Positions 1 through 8,797 of a DNA stretch of 58,639 nt are shown one piece after another (the stretch's first letter is position 1; every line of letters begins with the position of its first letter). Under the pieces are notes generated by a model. That model ran no database searches. It was not told where the DNA came from and saw only the letters and a list, made by a program, of their open reading frames with translations. This DNA is from Syntrophaceae bacterium UBA5744 (GTDB taxonomy: Bacteria; Desulfobacterota; Syntrophia; Syntrophales; UBA2192): the NCBI GenBank assembly GCA_002419215.1, contig DIFQ01000064.1, positions 1 through 58,639 on the forward strand, written 5' to 3'. The position numbers and the translations under genes were made by a program.

Positions 1-870
1 CGGGGCGCCGTCCAGGGCGGCGCCGGGCAGATCCTTGATGTGCACATCGCGCTGGGGATAGGGGATCTCCACGCCCTGCTCCCGGAACTTCCGGAAGATC
101 GCATAGTAGAGCTGGCTCTTGAGGACCCCGGGGCGGTCGATGTAGTCCCGGGTCCACACCCGGAGGTTCAACACGATGGCGCTGTCGGCGTATTCCTTGA
201 AAAGCACGTCGGGCGGGGGGGTCACGAGCACCCCCTTGTTCTCGCGGGCCACCTCGAGGAGCAGCCCTCGGACCCTCTCGGGGTCCTCCTTGTAGGAGAC
301 CGCAACGGGAAAGTTGAACCGGACGTTGCGGTCGGTGTGGCTCCAGTTGATCACCGTGGAGGTGATGAAATCGGAGTTGGGGACGATCATGGAGATGTTG
401 TCGTTGGTGCGGATCGTCGTGGCCCGCATGGAGATGTTCGTCACATCGCCCGACACGCCGCCCATCTCGATGCGGTCCCCCACCTTGATCGGCCTCTCGA
501 GGAGGATGATGAGGCCGCTGACGAAATTGTTCGTGATGTTCTGGAGGCCGAACCCGATGCCGACGCCGAGGGCCCCGAACAGGAGGGCGAGGCTCGTCAT
601 GTCGATGCCCATGAACTGGAGCACGACGATCAGGGCGATGACGAGCACGACGTAGCGCACCAGGGACGCCACGGCGACGCGGACGCCGAGCTGGATGTCG
701 CTCTTGGACATGAGCCGGTAGATGATCAGACGATTGAGCTTCGCGGTGAGGGTTCCCAGGAGGACCAGGACGGATACCGCAACGAGCAGGTTCCAGATCG
801 TGACGGACGACTGCCCCAGCGTGATCAGGGGGGCGTCGAGAAAGACCAGGATGTCCTTGAAGGTTTCCAT
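1..870 (-). CDS. MscS-family mechanosensitive channel (C-terminus cut by window edge)
   Basis: Small-conductance mechanosensitive ion channel of the inner membrane, which releases solutes on hypo-osmotic shock. The 290 visible residues show transmembrane segments at about 21-42, 66-88 and 94-115. The pore helix reads GFGLQNITNNFVSG and is followed by the MscS beta-domain signature (ERPIKVGDRIE, then RTNDN and VPNSDF). The visible part ends just after the YPQRDVHI stretch that normally closes the MscS core, so little should be missing. The ATG at 870 is preceded by no strong Shine-Dalgarno. It lies 113 bases downstream of metG on the same strand and may be the last gene of that operon. Confidence 0.93.
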   Translation of the reverse strand, partial: METFKDILVFLDAPLITLGQSSVTIWNLLVAVSVLVLLGTLTAKLNRLIIYRLMSKSDIQLGVRVAVASLVRYVVLVIALIVVLQFMGIDMTSLALLFGALGVGIGFGLQNITNNFVSGLIILLERPIKVGDRIEMGGVSGDVTNISMRATTIRTNDNISMIVPNSDFITSTVINWSHTDRNVRFNFPVAVSYKEDPERVRGLLLEVARENKGVLVTPPPDVLFKEYADSAIVLNLRVWTRDYIDRPGVLKSQLYYAIFRKFREQGVEIPYPQRDVHIKDLPGAALDGAP

Positions 871-983
871 GGGCCGGCTCGGGGGTCAGGGAATTGTGAT
901 GCCAAGCGGCGGCCTCTTCGTCGCCGCCGCTCGCAGCCGGTTTGCGCCGCTGCCTCCCGGGCGAGAGGAATTTCGAGAAGCGC

Positions 984-2885
984 TTACCGCACCTTCGCCC
1001 CCGGTGCGGCGTCCTTGTCGAACCCCACGAGGGCGAGGCCGCCCTTCTCGGCGTCGGTGGCCAGCAGCATCCCGCGGCTCTCGACGCCCATGAGCTTTGT
1101 GGGCTTGAGGTTCACGACGACGACAATCGAGCGGCCCACCATCTCCTCGGGCTTGTAGTCCTGGAGGATGCCCGCCACGATCGTGCGCACCTCGCCGCAG
1201 TCGATCTTGAGCTTCATGAGCTTCGCGGACTTGGGCACGGCCTCCGCCTCCAGGACCTTCGCCACGCGCAGGTCGATCTTGCCGAAGTCGTCCCAGGTGA
1301 TCTCGGGGAGCATCTCGAATTTCTTTACAGGGGCCTCTTCCTCCTTCTTGTACTCCACCCTCGGGAAGAGGGCCTCACCGCGGGTCACCGCGACACCCGG
1401 CCTGATCCCGCCCCAGCTGCGGATGTCGTCGAAGCGGAATTCCTTCACGTCCGCAAGGCCGATCTGGTCGAGGATCTTGCGCGCCGTGTCGGGCATGAAG
1501 GGGTAGATGAAATAGGCCGTAAGCCTGAGGGATTCCATGAGGTTGTAGATGACCGTCTCGAGGCGGCCGCTCTTCGCCGGGTCCTTGGCAAGCGTCCAGG
1601 GCTCGTTTTCGACGATGTACTTGTTGGCGACGTTGATGAACTCCCAGATGGAGATGAGCACCTTGTGAAAGGTGAGATCCCGGAAGAATTGCTCCACCTC
1701 GCTCAGGGTCTTTCCCGCCGCCTCGGTGATCTTTTTGTCGGCCTCGTCGGAGGCCGTCTGCGCGGGGACCTTCCCCTTGAAATACTTCACGTCCATCGCG
1801 ACAACGCGGCTCACGAGGTTGCCCAGGTCGTTGGCCAGATCCGAGTTGATCCGCTGCACGAGGGCCTCCTCGCTGAAGCTCGAGTCGAGCCCGAAGACCA
1901 TGTCGCGAAGCAGAAAGTAGCGGAACGCATCGAGGCCGTACTTGTCCTTGAGATCGAGCGGGCGCACCACGTTGCCCAGGCTCTTGGACATCTTGCTCTG
2001 ATCCACGTTCCAGTAACCGTGGACGTTGAGGTTCTTGTAGGGCCCGATCCCGGCGGACTTGAGCATCGTGGGCCAGTAGATGCCGTGGGGCTTCACGATG
2101 TCCTTGGCGATGAGGTGCTCCGAGGCCGCCCAGTACTTGCCGAAGTCCTTCCCGCCGGGGTAGCCGATGCCCGTGACGTAGTTGATCAGCGCGTCGAACC
2201 AGACGTAGGTGACGTACTCCTTGTCCCAGGGGATCTCGATGCCCCAGGTCAGGCGCGTCTTGGGCCGCGAGATGCAGAGGTCCTCCAGGGGCTGCTGCAG
2301 GAAGGCGAGCACTTCGTTTCGGTAGCGCTCGGGCCGGATGAAGTCGGGGTTGTCGTGGATGTATTGGATGAGCCACTGCTGGTACTTGCTCATCTTGAAG
2401 AAGTAATTGCTCTCCTTGCGGAACTCGGGCTCCGTCTGGTGGTCGGGGCACTTGCCGTCGACGAGCTCCGTCTCCGTGTAGAAGCGCTCGCAGCCCACGC
2501 AGTAGTGGCCGCCGTACTCGCCGAAGTAGATGTCGCCCGAGTCGTAGACCTTCTGGAGGATGTACTGGACCGTCCTGACGTGGTTCTCGTCGGTGGTGCG
2601 GATGAAGTAGTCGTTGGTGACGGCAAGCTGGGGCCAGAGGTTGCGGAACTGGGCGCTGATCCGGTCGGTGAAGGATTTGGGCGTCTCGTTGTTCTTCCGG
2701 GCCGCCTCGGCGATCTTGTCGCCGTGCTCGTCGGTGCCCGTCATGAAGAAGACGTCGTAGCCCGACATGCGGTAGAAGCGGGCCATCACGTCGCCCACGA
2801 TCGTTGTGTAGGCATGCCCGATGTGGGGCGAGGCGTTGACGTAGTAGATGGGTGTCGTGACGTAAAAGACCTTCTGGGCGTTCAC
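984..2885 (-). CDS. metG: Methionyl-tRNA synthetase
   Basis: Charges tRNA-Met with methionine in the cytoplasm; 633 residues. It has the class I HIGH motif (21-24) and KMSKS (298-302). A zinc knuckle is formed by C129, C132, C146 and H149. The C-terminal domain from about residue 530 is the EMAP/Trbp111-like tRNA-binding fold (ITWDDFGKIDLRVAKV), typical of the dimeric bacterial form. I chose the GTG at 2885 because AAAGGAGG lies six bases upstream and the protein then begins with the usual FYVTTPIYY strand; the reading frame stays open 47 codons further but is not conserved there. It is the fourth gene of tmk-holB-ricT-metG. Confidence 0.97.
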   Translation of the reverse strand: MNAQKVFYVTTPIYYVNASPHIGHAYTTIVGDVMARFYRMSGYDVFFMTGTDEHGDKIAEAARKNNETPKSFTDRISAQFRNLWPQLAVTNDYFIRTTDENHVRTVQYILQKVYDSGDIYFGEYGGHYCVGCERFYTETELVDGKCPDHQTEPEFRKESNYFFKMSKYQQWLIQYIHDNPDFIRPERYRNEVLAFLQQPLEDLCISRPKTRLTWGIEIPWDKEYVTYVWFDALINYVTGIGYPGGKDFGKYWAASEHLIAKDIVKPHGIYWPTMLKSAGIGPYKNLNVHGYWNVDQSKMSKSLGNVVRPLDLKDKYGLDAFRYFLLRDMVFGLDSSFSEEALVQRINSDLANDLGNLVSRVVAMDVKYFKGKVPAQTASDEADKKITEAAGKTLSEVEQFFRDLTFHKVLISIWEFINVANKYIVENEPWTLAKDPAKSGRLETVIYNLMESLRLTAYFIYPFMPDTARKILDQIGLADVKEFRFDDIRSWGGIRPGVAVTRGEALFPRVEYKKEEEAPVKKFEMLPEITWDDFGKIDLRVAKVLEAEAVPKSAKLMKLKIDCGEVRTIVAGILQDYKPEEMVGRSIVVVVNLKPTKLMGVESRGMLLATDAEKGGLALVGFDKDAAPGAKVR

Positions 2886-2976
2886 GGTGCCTCCTTTGTG
2901 AAGAGCCTGCTGGGTTGTCAGAATATCGGCGGGATGTGCCCCCGGCGAGGCGGGGCGGCCGATCGAGGCGGGTATG

Positions 2977-3849
2977 TCAGCGCTGTCCGCGGCCCCCGGT
3001 TCTCGGGCCTCTGGGCGGCGGCCCATCGGCTGCCGGAGCCGGCAGGGGCTGGGCCTCCCTGAGATCCTTGATCTCGACCTCGACTTCCTTTCCCTCCTCG
3101 GTATAGACGGCCAGGGTGCCCTTGAGGATGTTCTGCCGGATGACCTTGCCCGATCCCCCCTGTGCGATTCCGACCCGCTTGCCGCACTTGGGCATCCCGC
3201 GCTTCATGTCCAGGTACGAGTCGTACTCGAAGGCCAGGCAGCACATCAATCGGCCGCACAACCCCGATATCTTCTCCGGGTTGAGCGGCATGTTCTGCTC
3301 CTTGGCCATCTTCACAGACACGCGGTCGAGGTTGTAGAGGAAATTGGTGCAGCAGATCTTCTGGCCGCAGACCCCGAGCCCGCCGAAAATCCGTGATTCG
3401 TTGCGGGCCCCGATCTGGCGCAGTTCGATCCGGGTCTTGAATTTCTGGACGAGGTCTTTCACCAGTTCGCGGAAATCGACGCGATTGTCTGCGGTGAAGA
3501 AGAAGATGAGCTTGCTGCGGTCGAAGAGGCACTCCACGCTGATGAGCTTCATGGGGAGGCCCCGCTCGCGAATGCGGCCGAAGCAGAACTCCCGGGCTTC
3601 GCGCTCGAGCTTCTGGTTATGCGCCAGCGTCCGGAGATCCTCGTCGGTGCACCTCCGGACGATGCTCCGGATATCCGTCGGCAGCATGTGCAGGGGGACG
3701 GCCTTGCTGTCCGTAGCCACAATCCCCACGCTTGGCCCGTTCTCCGCGTTGACGATGACCGCGTCGTTCTTTTTCAACGTCTCGTCCGAAGTCTGGAAGT
3801 TGAGCACACGCCCTTCCTTCTCTGCCCGGACGCCTACGATATGTCTCAC
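2977..3849 (-). CDS. ricT: PSP1/RicT (YaaT) family protein
   Basis: 290 residues with the PSP1 domain. Diagnostic parts are FCFGRI..RGLPMKL, VDFRELVKDL and a cysteine-rich stretch with LGVCGQKICCTNFL and SGLCGRLMCCLAFEY. In Bacillus, RicT (YaaT) acts with RicA and RicF in a complex, reported to carry Fe-S clusters, that affects RNA maturation and sporulation; no RicA or RicF is visible here, so the role is uncertain. The C-terminal 25 residues are proline- and glycine-rich. It lies between holB (21 bases) and metG (91 bases), an operon order also known from Firmicutes. Confidence 0.9.
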   Translation of the reverse strand: MRHIVGVRAEKEGRVLNFQTSDETLKKNDAVIVNAENGPSVGIVATDSKAVPLHMLPTDIRSIVRRCTDEDLRTLAHNQKLEREAREFCFGRIRERGLPMKLISVECLFDRSKLIFFFTADNRVDFRELVKDLVQKFKTRIELRQIGARNESRIFGGLGVCGQKICCTNFLYNLDRVSVKMAKEQNMPLNPEKISGLCGRLMCCLAFEYDSYLDMKRGMPKCGKRVGIAQGGSGKVIRQNILKGTLAVYTEEGKEVEVEIKDLREAQPLPAPAADGPPPRGPRTGGRGQR

Positions 3850-3870
3850 GTCGATTTCACCTTCCCGCCC

Positions 3871-4890
3871 TCAGCGGCCTGCGCGGCCTCGGCGGGAATC
3901 CTCAACGAAATTGGCCTTGTTGGCAAACAATGTAAAGACCATCGTCTCCAAAGTCAATGGTTTATTCACGTTGCGCTCGATGGCGGCCTCGGCGCGCTGA
4001 ATCGTCCGGATGCCCCGGAGGATCGCCGACCCGTCGGCAGAGCCCGCCAGGCGCCCGATGTCGCCCGCGTGATCGCTGTTGACGAGCGCCTCGGGGCGCC
4101 CCGTTTCCCTGAAGACGAGCAGGTCCCGGTACCAGCTCTTGAGGATGTCGAGCGCCTCCCGGATGTCCTCCCGGTCGCCGGCAAGCTCTCCCGCCAGGGC
4201 GAGACAGCCCAGCGGGTCGAGGGCCCCCTTCGAGACCCGGCCCAGGATCGAGTCGCGCAGGGCGATGTAATCGCCCTTGTGCAGGGTCAGGGCCCGGCCG
4301 ATGCTCCCCCCGGATGACGAAGCCAGGATGAGGGCCTTGTCGGGCGCAAGGGCGAGTTCCTTTTCCAGGAAGGCGGCGATGACGTCCCGCTTCACGGGGT
4401 TGAAGCGAAGCCGGTGGCACCGAGAAAGGATCGTCTGGGGCAGCAGGTGCGGCCGCGACGAGACGAGGACGAAGACGTTTGTGGGCGTAGGCTCCTCGAG
4501 GGTCTTGAGGAGCGAGTTGGCCGAGGTGATGTTCATACGCTCGGCATCGTCGATGATCACGACGCGCCTGGCTCCCTCGAGGGGCAGGAAACGCATCCGC
4601 TCCTGCAGCTCCTTGATGTCGGCCACCTTGATGAACTGCCCCTCGGGCTTGATGACGAGGATATCGGGGTGGTTGCCGCTGTCGATCTTCCGGCAGGAGG
4701 TGCAGACATCGCAGGCATCGGCCCCGCCCGCTTCGCAGTTGAGGGCCTTGGCGAAGACGAGGGCCGTCGTGCGCTTGCCGATGCCCTCGGCCCCGTAAAA
4801 GAGAAAGGCGTGGGGCACCCGTTTTTTTTCGAGGGCGCTTTTGAGAACGGAGATGGGCCCTTCCTGGCCGTAAATCGAGGAAAAGCTCAT
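3871..4890 (-). CDS. holB: DNA polymerase III delta-prime subunit
   Basis: Clamp-loader subunit of the replicative polymerase; 339 residues. The N-terminal AAA+ domain has the Walker A-like loop GAEGIGKRT and a zinc module (ACDVCTSCRKI). It also has the VVIIDDAERM Walker B region and the SRC motif (LSRCHRLRF) of clamp-loader ATPases. ATG at 4890 follows tmk by three bases, so the two are translationally coupled. The DNAP III delta-prime fold, the length and the tmk neighbour make the assignment secure. Confidence 0.95.
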   Translation of the reverse strand: MSFSSIYGQEGPISVLKSALEKKRVPHAFLFYGAEGIGKRTTALVFAKALNCEAGGADACDVCTSCRKIDSGNHPDILVIKPEGQFIKVADIKELQERMRFLPLEGARRVVIIDDAERMNITSANSLLKTLEEPTPTNVFVLVSSRPHLLPQTILSRCHRLRFNPVKRDVIAAFLEKELALAPDKALILASSSGGSIGRALTLHKGDYIALRDSILGRVSKGALDPLGCLALAGELAGDREDIREALDILKSWYRDLLVFRETGRPEALVNSDHAGDIGRLAGSADGSAILRGIRTIQRAEAAIERNVNKPLTLETMVFTLFANKANFVEDSRRGRAGR

Positions 4891-4893
4891 GGG

Positions 4894-5538
4894 TCAGACC
4901 CCCAGGAAAGACGAGAGGATGGCGCGGACCTCGCGCCGGGTGGAGTCGATATCCCGCGAGGCATCGATGATCTTCACCCGGTCGGGCTCCTGCCGCGCGA
5001 TGGCGAGGTAGCCCTCGCGGATGCGGCGGTGAAAATCGAGGTGCTCCCGCTCGAAGCGGTCCTCGCGGCTTGCCTCCTCGCGGCCGGCGATTCGCCGGAA
5101 AGCCCTCTCGAGGCCCTTCTCCACGGGGAGATCGAACAGGAGGGTGAGGAGTGGCGAAAGCCCCCGCGAGGCAAGGCGGCAGACCTCCCGGACGGCTTCC
5201 AGGGGAAGCCCCCGGCCGTATGCCTGGTAGGCGATGGTGGCATCGGAGAAGCGGTCACAGAGGATGACCTGCCCCTTCTCGAGGGCGGGCAGGATCAGGC
5301 GATCGGTGTGCTGGGCCCGTGCCGCGGCGAACAGAAAGACCTCCGCATGGCCCGAGATGTCGAATCCACCGTGGTTGAGCAGGATCTCGCGGATTCGCTC
5401 CCCCAGCGGCGTGCCGCCGGGCTCCTGGGTCACGATGACGGGAAGGCCCTTTTCCCGCAGGAATTCCCCCGCCAGCCGGATCTGGGTGGTTTTCCCGGAC
5501 CCTTCGACGCCCTCAAAGGTGATGAACCATCCTGCCAT
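4894..5538 (-). CDS. tmk: Thymidylate kinase
   Basis: Phosphorylates dTMP to dTDP with ATP for DNA synthesis; 214 residues, a usual length. P-loop FEGVEGSGKTTQ begins at about residue 8. The DRF motif (ILCDRFSDATIAYQAYGRG) and an arginine-rich LID region (REEASREDRFERE) are present. It is the first gene of the minus-strand run tmk-holB-ricT-metG. Upstream lies the terminator of the ferredoxin unit. Confidence 0.96.
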   Translation of the reverse strand: MAGWFITFEGVEGSGKTTQIRLAGEFLREKGLPVIVTQEPGGTPLGERIREILLNHGGFDISGHAEVFLFAAARAQHTDRLILPALEKGQVILCDRFSDATIAYQAYGRGLPLEAVREVCRLASRGLSPLLTLLFDLPVEKGLERAFRRIAGREEASREDRFEREHLDFHRRIREGYLAIARQEPDRVKIIDASRDIDSTRREVRAILSSFLGV

Positions 5539-5600
5539 GACCGATCGGCATTCCTTTCAGGACGAACCGGGTGGAGATGTTCCCGCTGAACTGCCTGCCA

Positions 5601-5647
5601 CAAAAAAGAAAGAGGGGAAACCCTGTCAGGCGGGTGACCTTCCCCTC
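5601..5647 (-). terminator. Rho-independent terminator after the ferredoxin gene
   Basis: On the minus strand GAGGGGAA (5647-5640) pairs with TTCCCCTC (5619-5612), followed by a T-rich tract (TTTCTTTTTT). It separates the ferredoxin unit from tmk. Confidence 0.75.
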
Positions 5648-5674
5648 GTATCAAACAGCCGGTTCTCTGCAGGT

Positions 5675-5854
5675 CTATTCCTCGTCGCCGGGGGTGATGG
5701 CCTCGACGGGGCAGACATCCGCGCAGGCCCCGCAATTCGTGCAGAGGTTCGCGTCGATGACGTACTTTTCGTCACCCTCGCTGATCGCCTCGACGGGGCA
5801 CTCTTCCTCGCAGCTCCCGCAGGCGATGCACTCATCGCTGATAATATAAGCCAT
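5675..5854 (-). CDS. 2[4Fe-4S] ferredoxin
   Basis: A 59-residue bacterial-type ferredoxin, an electron carrier. Two CxxCxxCxxxCP motifs are visible (CIACGSCEEECP and CTNCGACADVCP), each followed by VEAI, the classic clostridial-type pseudo-repeat. ATG is at 5854 and the stop TAG at 5677-5675. It lies 55 bases downstream of the NifU-like gene and ends at a terminator, so it is probably the last gene of that unit. Confidence 0.95.
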   Translation of the reverse strand: MAYIISDECIACGSCEEECPVEAISEGDEKYVIDANLCTNCGACADVCPVEAITPGDEE

Positions 5855-5909
5855 TTCCAGAAACTCCTTCGTGTGAAGATTCGCTTGCCGGGCGGTGACG
5901 GTCGCTGTC

Positions 5910-6131
5910 CTAGACGGACTCGACGGCCTTCACTTCCGGTACGTTCATTTTCAGAAACCGCTCGATCCCCATCTTCAGGGTCATCTGGGACATGGGGCAT
6001 CCGTGGCAGCGGCCGGTGAGCCTGACCTTGACAATCCCGTCCTCGGTCACATCCACCAGCTCCACATCGCCGCCGTCGCGCTGGAGGTTGGGCCGCACCT
6101 GATCGAGCGCCGCCTGGACTTTCTCTTTCAT
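5910..6131 (-). CDS. NifU-like C-terminal domain protein (Fe-S scaffold)
   Basis: A 73-residue stand-alone NifU C-terminal (NFU) domain, which assembles and hands over Fe-S clusters. The signature is LDQVRPNLQRDGGDVEL with the cluster-binding CxxC in GRCHGCPMS. The start at 6131 has an AGGAG upstream; the open frame extends 30 codons further, but those codons run through a short-repeat array and are not likely coding. The ferredoxin next to it is a plausible acceptor. Confidence 0.92.
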   Translation of the reverse strand: MKEKVQAALDQVRPNLQRDGGDVELVDVTEDGIVKVRLTGRCHGCPMSQMTLKMGIERFLKMNVPEVKAVESV

Positions 6132-6144
6132 CGGGTTACTCCTG

Positions 6145-6179
6145 GCATCGGGCATTGGGTATTGGGAACTGGGTAATGA
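6145..6179. repeat. 7-base degenerate array (GGG core)
   Basis: Five units in a row: GCATCGG, GCATTGG, GTATTGG, GAACTGG, GTAATGA. It lies just upstream of the NifU-like start codon. Member of the dispersed array family described in the findings. Confidence 0.85.
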
Positions 6180-6293
6180 GAATAAAATCGAACCGTCCAT
6201 CCCCTGATGCCCGTCATTCAATCTTTAATATAATTACGAACTAACAAATGTCTATTCTGTCTGTCTATTATCCCCTGGACCCTTATCCCTCTT

Positions 6294-6363
6294 CACTCAG
6301 ACACTTAGACACTCAGGCACTTCTTTCACTTCTTCACGCACCGGTCACTGGTCACTGGTCACT
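6294..6363. repeat. Mixed 8-base then 7-base array
   Basis: Begins with 8-base units CACTCAGA, CACTTAGA, CACTCAGG and CACTTCTT variants, then switches to three perfect 7-base GGTCACT units. It abuts an inverted repeat at the lipoprotein stop codon. Confidence 0.85.
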
Positions 6364-6390
6364 CACTGATGGAGCGACGCTCCATCAGTG
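6364..6390. repeat. Perfect 13-base inverted repeat at a stop codon
   Basis: CACTGATGGAGCG at 6364-6376 and its exact complement at 6378-6390, with a single base between. It contains the TGA of the lipoprotein gene. It may act as a transcript-end hairpin, but there is no T-tract. Confidence 0.8.
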
Positions 6391-6981
6391 TGGCATCCGG
6401 TCGATCATCTTGCGCACCATCGATCGGCCTATGCTGGTGAGCTCCGGCTTCAGGAACCAATAATCCTCCGTAACCTGATGGCCGGCCCTCCACAGGGTCT
6501 TGCCCGTCCGGGTATCGACAAGCTTCATCGAAATCCCCACCCGCGCGATCTTGTCGCCGGCGTGCATCGTGTATTCCCACACATCGACGGTGGGGATGAG
6601 GATCGCCTCGATCCCGCAAAGCTCACTGATCACCTTGCAGAGCTCGGGGTCCGAGTAGTTGAGCTCCCGGAGTTTCGCAAGGTAGATATCGACGGACTTC
6701 TTGAGCTCCTCGTTCGCTTCGATCCGCTTGCGGATCTCCTCACCGCCGACGACGGTCTGGAACCACTTCGTCCTGACGAGCACGTCCGTGATGATGCCGT
6801 CCATGTGTCCTGCCGCGTCCTTGTAAATCCCCACGTCGGCCGGCAGCACTCCGATGCTCCTGGGGTGAAAGTCCTTTGCCTCGTCGGCCATCTGCACCGA
6901 CCGCAGGTCTCCACAGCCGGCAACGAGCCAGACGAAGCATACGGCCACGATGACCGGGGCCGCTGAAAGAATTCTTTTCAA
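6385..6981 (-). CDS. Putative outer-membrane-associated lipoprotein (GNA1162-like)
   Basis: About 198 residues. The N-terminus (LKRILSAAPVIVAVCFVWLVAGC) is a lipoprotein signal peptide with lipobox LVAGC. The rest (RSIGVLPADV, VVGGEEIRKR, IPTVDVWEYTM, LVDTRTGKTLWRAGH) resembles the GNA1162/DUF799 family of periplasmic lipoproteins of unknown role. I favour the TTG at 6981, with GGGGAG upstream and no overlap with ispH-ubiA; an ATG at 7056 is possible but would overlap that gene by 59 bases. It ends at a 13-base inverted repeat. Confidence 0.7.
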   Translation of the reverse strand: MKRILSAAPVIVAVCFVWLVAGCGDLRSVQMADEAKDFHPRSIGVLPADVGIYKDAAGHMDGIITDVLVRTKWFQTVVGGEEIRKRIEANEELKKSVDIYLAKLRELNYSDPELCKVISELCGIEAILIPTVDVWEYTMHAGDKIARVGISMKLVDTRTGKTLWRAGHQVTEDYWFLKPELTSIGRSMVRKMIDRMPH

Positions 6982-6997
6982 AGGCTCTCCCCTGTCC

Positions 6998-8758
6998 TCA
7001 CGTGAGCAGCCGCAGAGTGACAAGCCAGCCGATCGTGCATAACCCCGCGAGAACATAATTGGTTTCCAGCAACCCGTTGATCACGGCCGCTGAAAGCGCC
7101 GTTTTTCTATCACAAAGCTCGAAACAAATCCACATGTAAAATACGCAGGGCAGCAGCGTGAAACTGAGCGAAGTCGTCCACTTGAGGGGATAGGAAAGGA
7201 CGAGCAGCAGCGCCAGGAACAGGGAGATCCCGTTGAGGAGCTTGCGGGTCTTGTCCTCGCCGATGACGACGGGGATGGTCTCGCGCCCCAGCAGGCGATC
7301 GCTCTGGATCTCGATGAGGTCCGAAAGGGCCGACCGGACGAAGACGATCGAGAAGATGAACAGCGCGGCCACGACCATGTCCGCCGAGACTTCGATCGGC
7401 CAGTCCATGTAGGGAACCACGGCGATGACGAGGGCCCAGGCTGCGGCCATGAAGAAGTTCTTCGTGCCGGGGAGGTCCCGCAGTCTGCGGAAGCGCCAAC
7501 CCCTCGGGAAGACCCGCATGTTGTAGAGGGCGCCCACGATGGAAACGAGGGCGAGCAGGAGCCAGGGCAAGAGACCGATCAAATAGGCAAGCCCCAGCGA
7601 CAGGAGCATGGAAAGAAAGGCCGTGACGACATACAGCCGTGCGTGCTTCGCGTAGGCCTCCTCGCGAAAGGTCCCCCTCAGGCCGCTCACCTCGCGGTCG
7701 ACGAAGCGGTTGAGAGTGTGGACGGAGAAGACGTAGGAGGCAGCCATGAGAAGCTGCAGGACGCTGAAAGAGACCCCCTGGAGGTATTGGGCGGCAAGCG
7801 CCAGACAGGCGGCCCCGATGGCGGCATAGACGTCGGTCCCGACGGAGGCAAGCCAGAGGTTGAGCAGCCAGCCCCGTGTGTCGGCCCCGAGCCTCACATT
7901 CTGGATCGTGTCGACGACGCGCTCGATGATCCAGTTGGGCGTTGAGGCCCCGGCGGAGATCCCGATGCGGTTGAACGTGTGGAGCGGCACCTCGCGGATC
8001 TCCTCGGCCGTCTCGATGTGGAAGGTGGGCGTGCCCATGGACTGGGAGATCTGGGCAAGACGCTGGGTGTTGGCGCTGTTGCGGCCCCCCACGATGAAGA
8101 CGGCGTCCATGGCGCAGGCAAGATCCTTGATCTCGGCCTGGCGCCTCTCCGTGGAGTCGCAGATCGTGTCGAATACGATCGTCTCGGCGACGCGCCCGCG
8201 GATTTTCTCCACGATTTCCCGGTACTCGTCGATGCTCTGCGTCGTCTGGGCCACGACACAGACCTTCTCCATGGCAGGCAGGCGATCCACGTCTTCGAGC
8301 CTGCTGACGACGGTGCCCCGGCCGCCGGCATAGCCCAGAAGCCCGTTCACCTCGGGATGCTCGGCGTCGCCGACGATGACGATGCGGTAGTCCTGCGCGG
8401 CGTGCTTCTTGATGACCGACTGGACGCGGCCCACCTTCGGGCAGGTGGCGTCGACGATCATGACCCCCTTTCTCTTGAGGGTCTCGCGCTCCTGGGGTGA
8501 TACGCCGTGTGCCCGGATGATGACGGTTGTTCCCTCCTCGATCCCCTCGAGGTCATTCGCGGGGATGATCCCGCGCTTGCGCAGCAGCTCGACCGTCTGG
8601 GGATTGTGGATGAGGGGCCCATAGGTGTAGATCTTGCGGTCGCCCTTGTGCTGGGCCATATCGAGGACCATGTCGACGGCCCTCCGGACGCCCATGCAGA
8701 AGCCCGCCGTCTCGGCCAGACGGATCTCGATGTTTTTGACGAACCTTTTGATCATCAC
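6998..8758 (-). CDS. Fused IspH reductase and UbiA-type prenyltransferase
   Basis: 586 residues with two enzymes in one chain. Residues 10-290 are IspH (LytB), which reduces HMBPP to IPP and DMAPP in the last step of the MEP pathway. The three Fe-S cysteines are C21 (GFCMGV), C106 (DATCPKV) and C200 (DTICDST), with the catalytic-type HPE at 134-136. Residues 300-586 are a multi-pass UbiA prenyltransferase domain with partly degenerate aspartate motifs: N350-x3-D354, and D480..D487 followed by RLLGRETIPVVIG. No stop or start lies between them. GTG 8758 or ATG 8755 starts the gene; no Shine-Dalgarno is visible because a GGG array sits upstream. The fusion could couple precursor supply to quinone or lipid prenylation. 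Confidence 0.9.
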   Translation of the reverse strand: MMIKRFVKNIEIRLAETAGFCMGVRRAVDMVLDMAQHKGDRKIYTYGPLIHNPQTVELLRKRGIIPANDLEGIEEGTTVIIRAHGVSPQERETLKRKGVMIVDATCPKVGRVQSVIKKHAAQDYRIVIVGDAEHPEVNGLLGYAGGRGTVVSRLEDVDRLPAMEKVCVVAQTTQSIDEYREIVEKIRGRVAETIVFDTICDSTERRQAEIKDLACAMDAVFIVGGRNSANTQRLAQISQSMGTPTFHIETAEEIREVPLHTFNRIGISAGASTPNWIIERVVDTIQNVRLGADTRGWLLNLWLASVGTDVYAAIGAACLALAAQYLQGVSFSVLQLLMAASYVFSVHTLNRFVDREVSGLRGTFREEAYAKHARLYVVTAFLSMLLSLGLAYLIGLLPWLLLALVSIVGALYNMRVFPRGWRFRRLRDLPGTKNFFMAAAWALVIAVVPYMDWPIEVSADMVVAALFIFSIVFVRSALSDLIEIQSDRLLGRETIPVVIGEDKTRKLLNGISLFLALLLVLSYPLKWTTSLSFTLLPCVFYMWICFELCDRKTALSAAVINGLLETNYVLAGLCTIGWLVTLRLLT

Positions 8759-8762
8759 TACT

Positions 8763-8797
8763 GGGTCTCGGGTCTAGGGTTCAGGGTACAGGGAAAA
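8763..8797. repeat. 7-base degenerate array (GGG core)
   Basis: Units GGGTCTC, GGGTCTA, GGGTTCA, GGGTACA, GGGAAAA, directly upstream of the ispH-ubiA start on the minus strand. Confidence 0.88.

Noticed and set aside
942..3062. Long plus-strand open frame (706 codons) opposite metG
   Set aside because: Shadow of metG, caused by the GC-rich third codon position; low-complexity protein and no motif. The same holds for frames opposite mscS, dxs, the giant kinase, uvrB and uvrC.
6145..6363. CRISPR array
   Set aside because: Units are 7-8 bases with no spacers of constant length and no cas genes.
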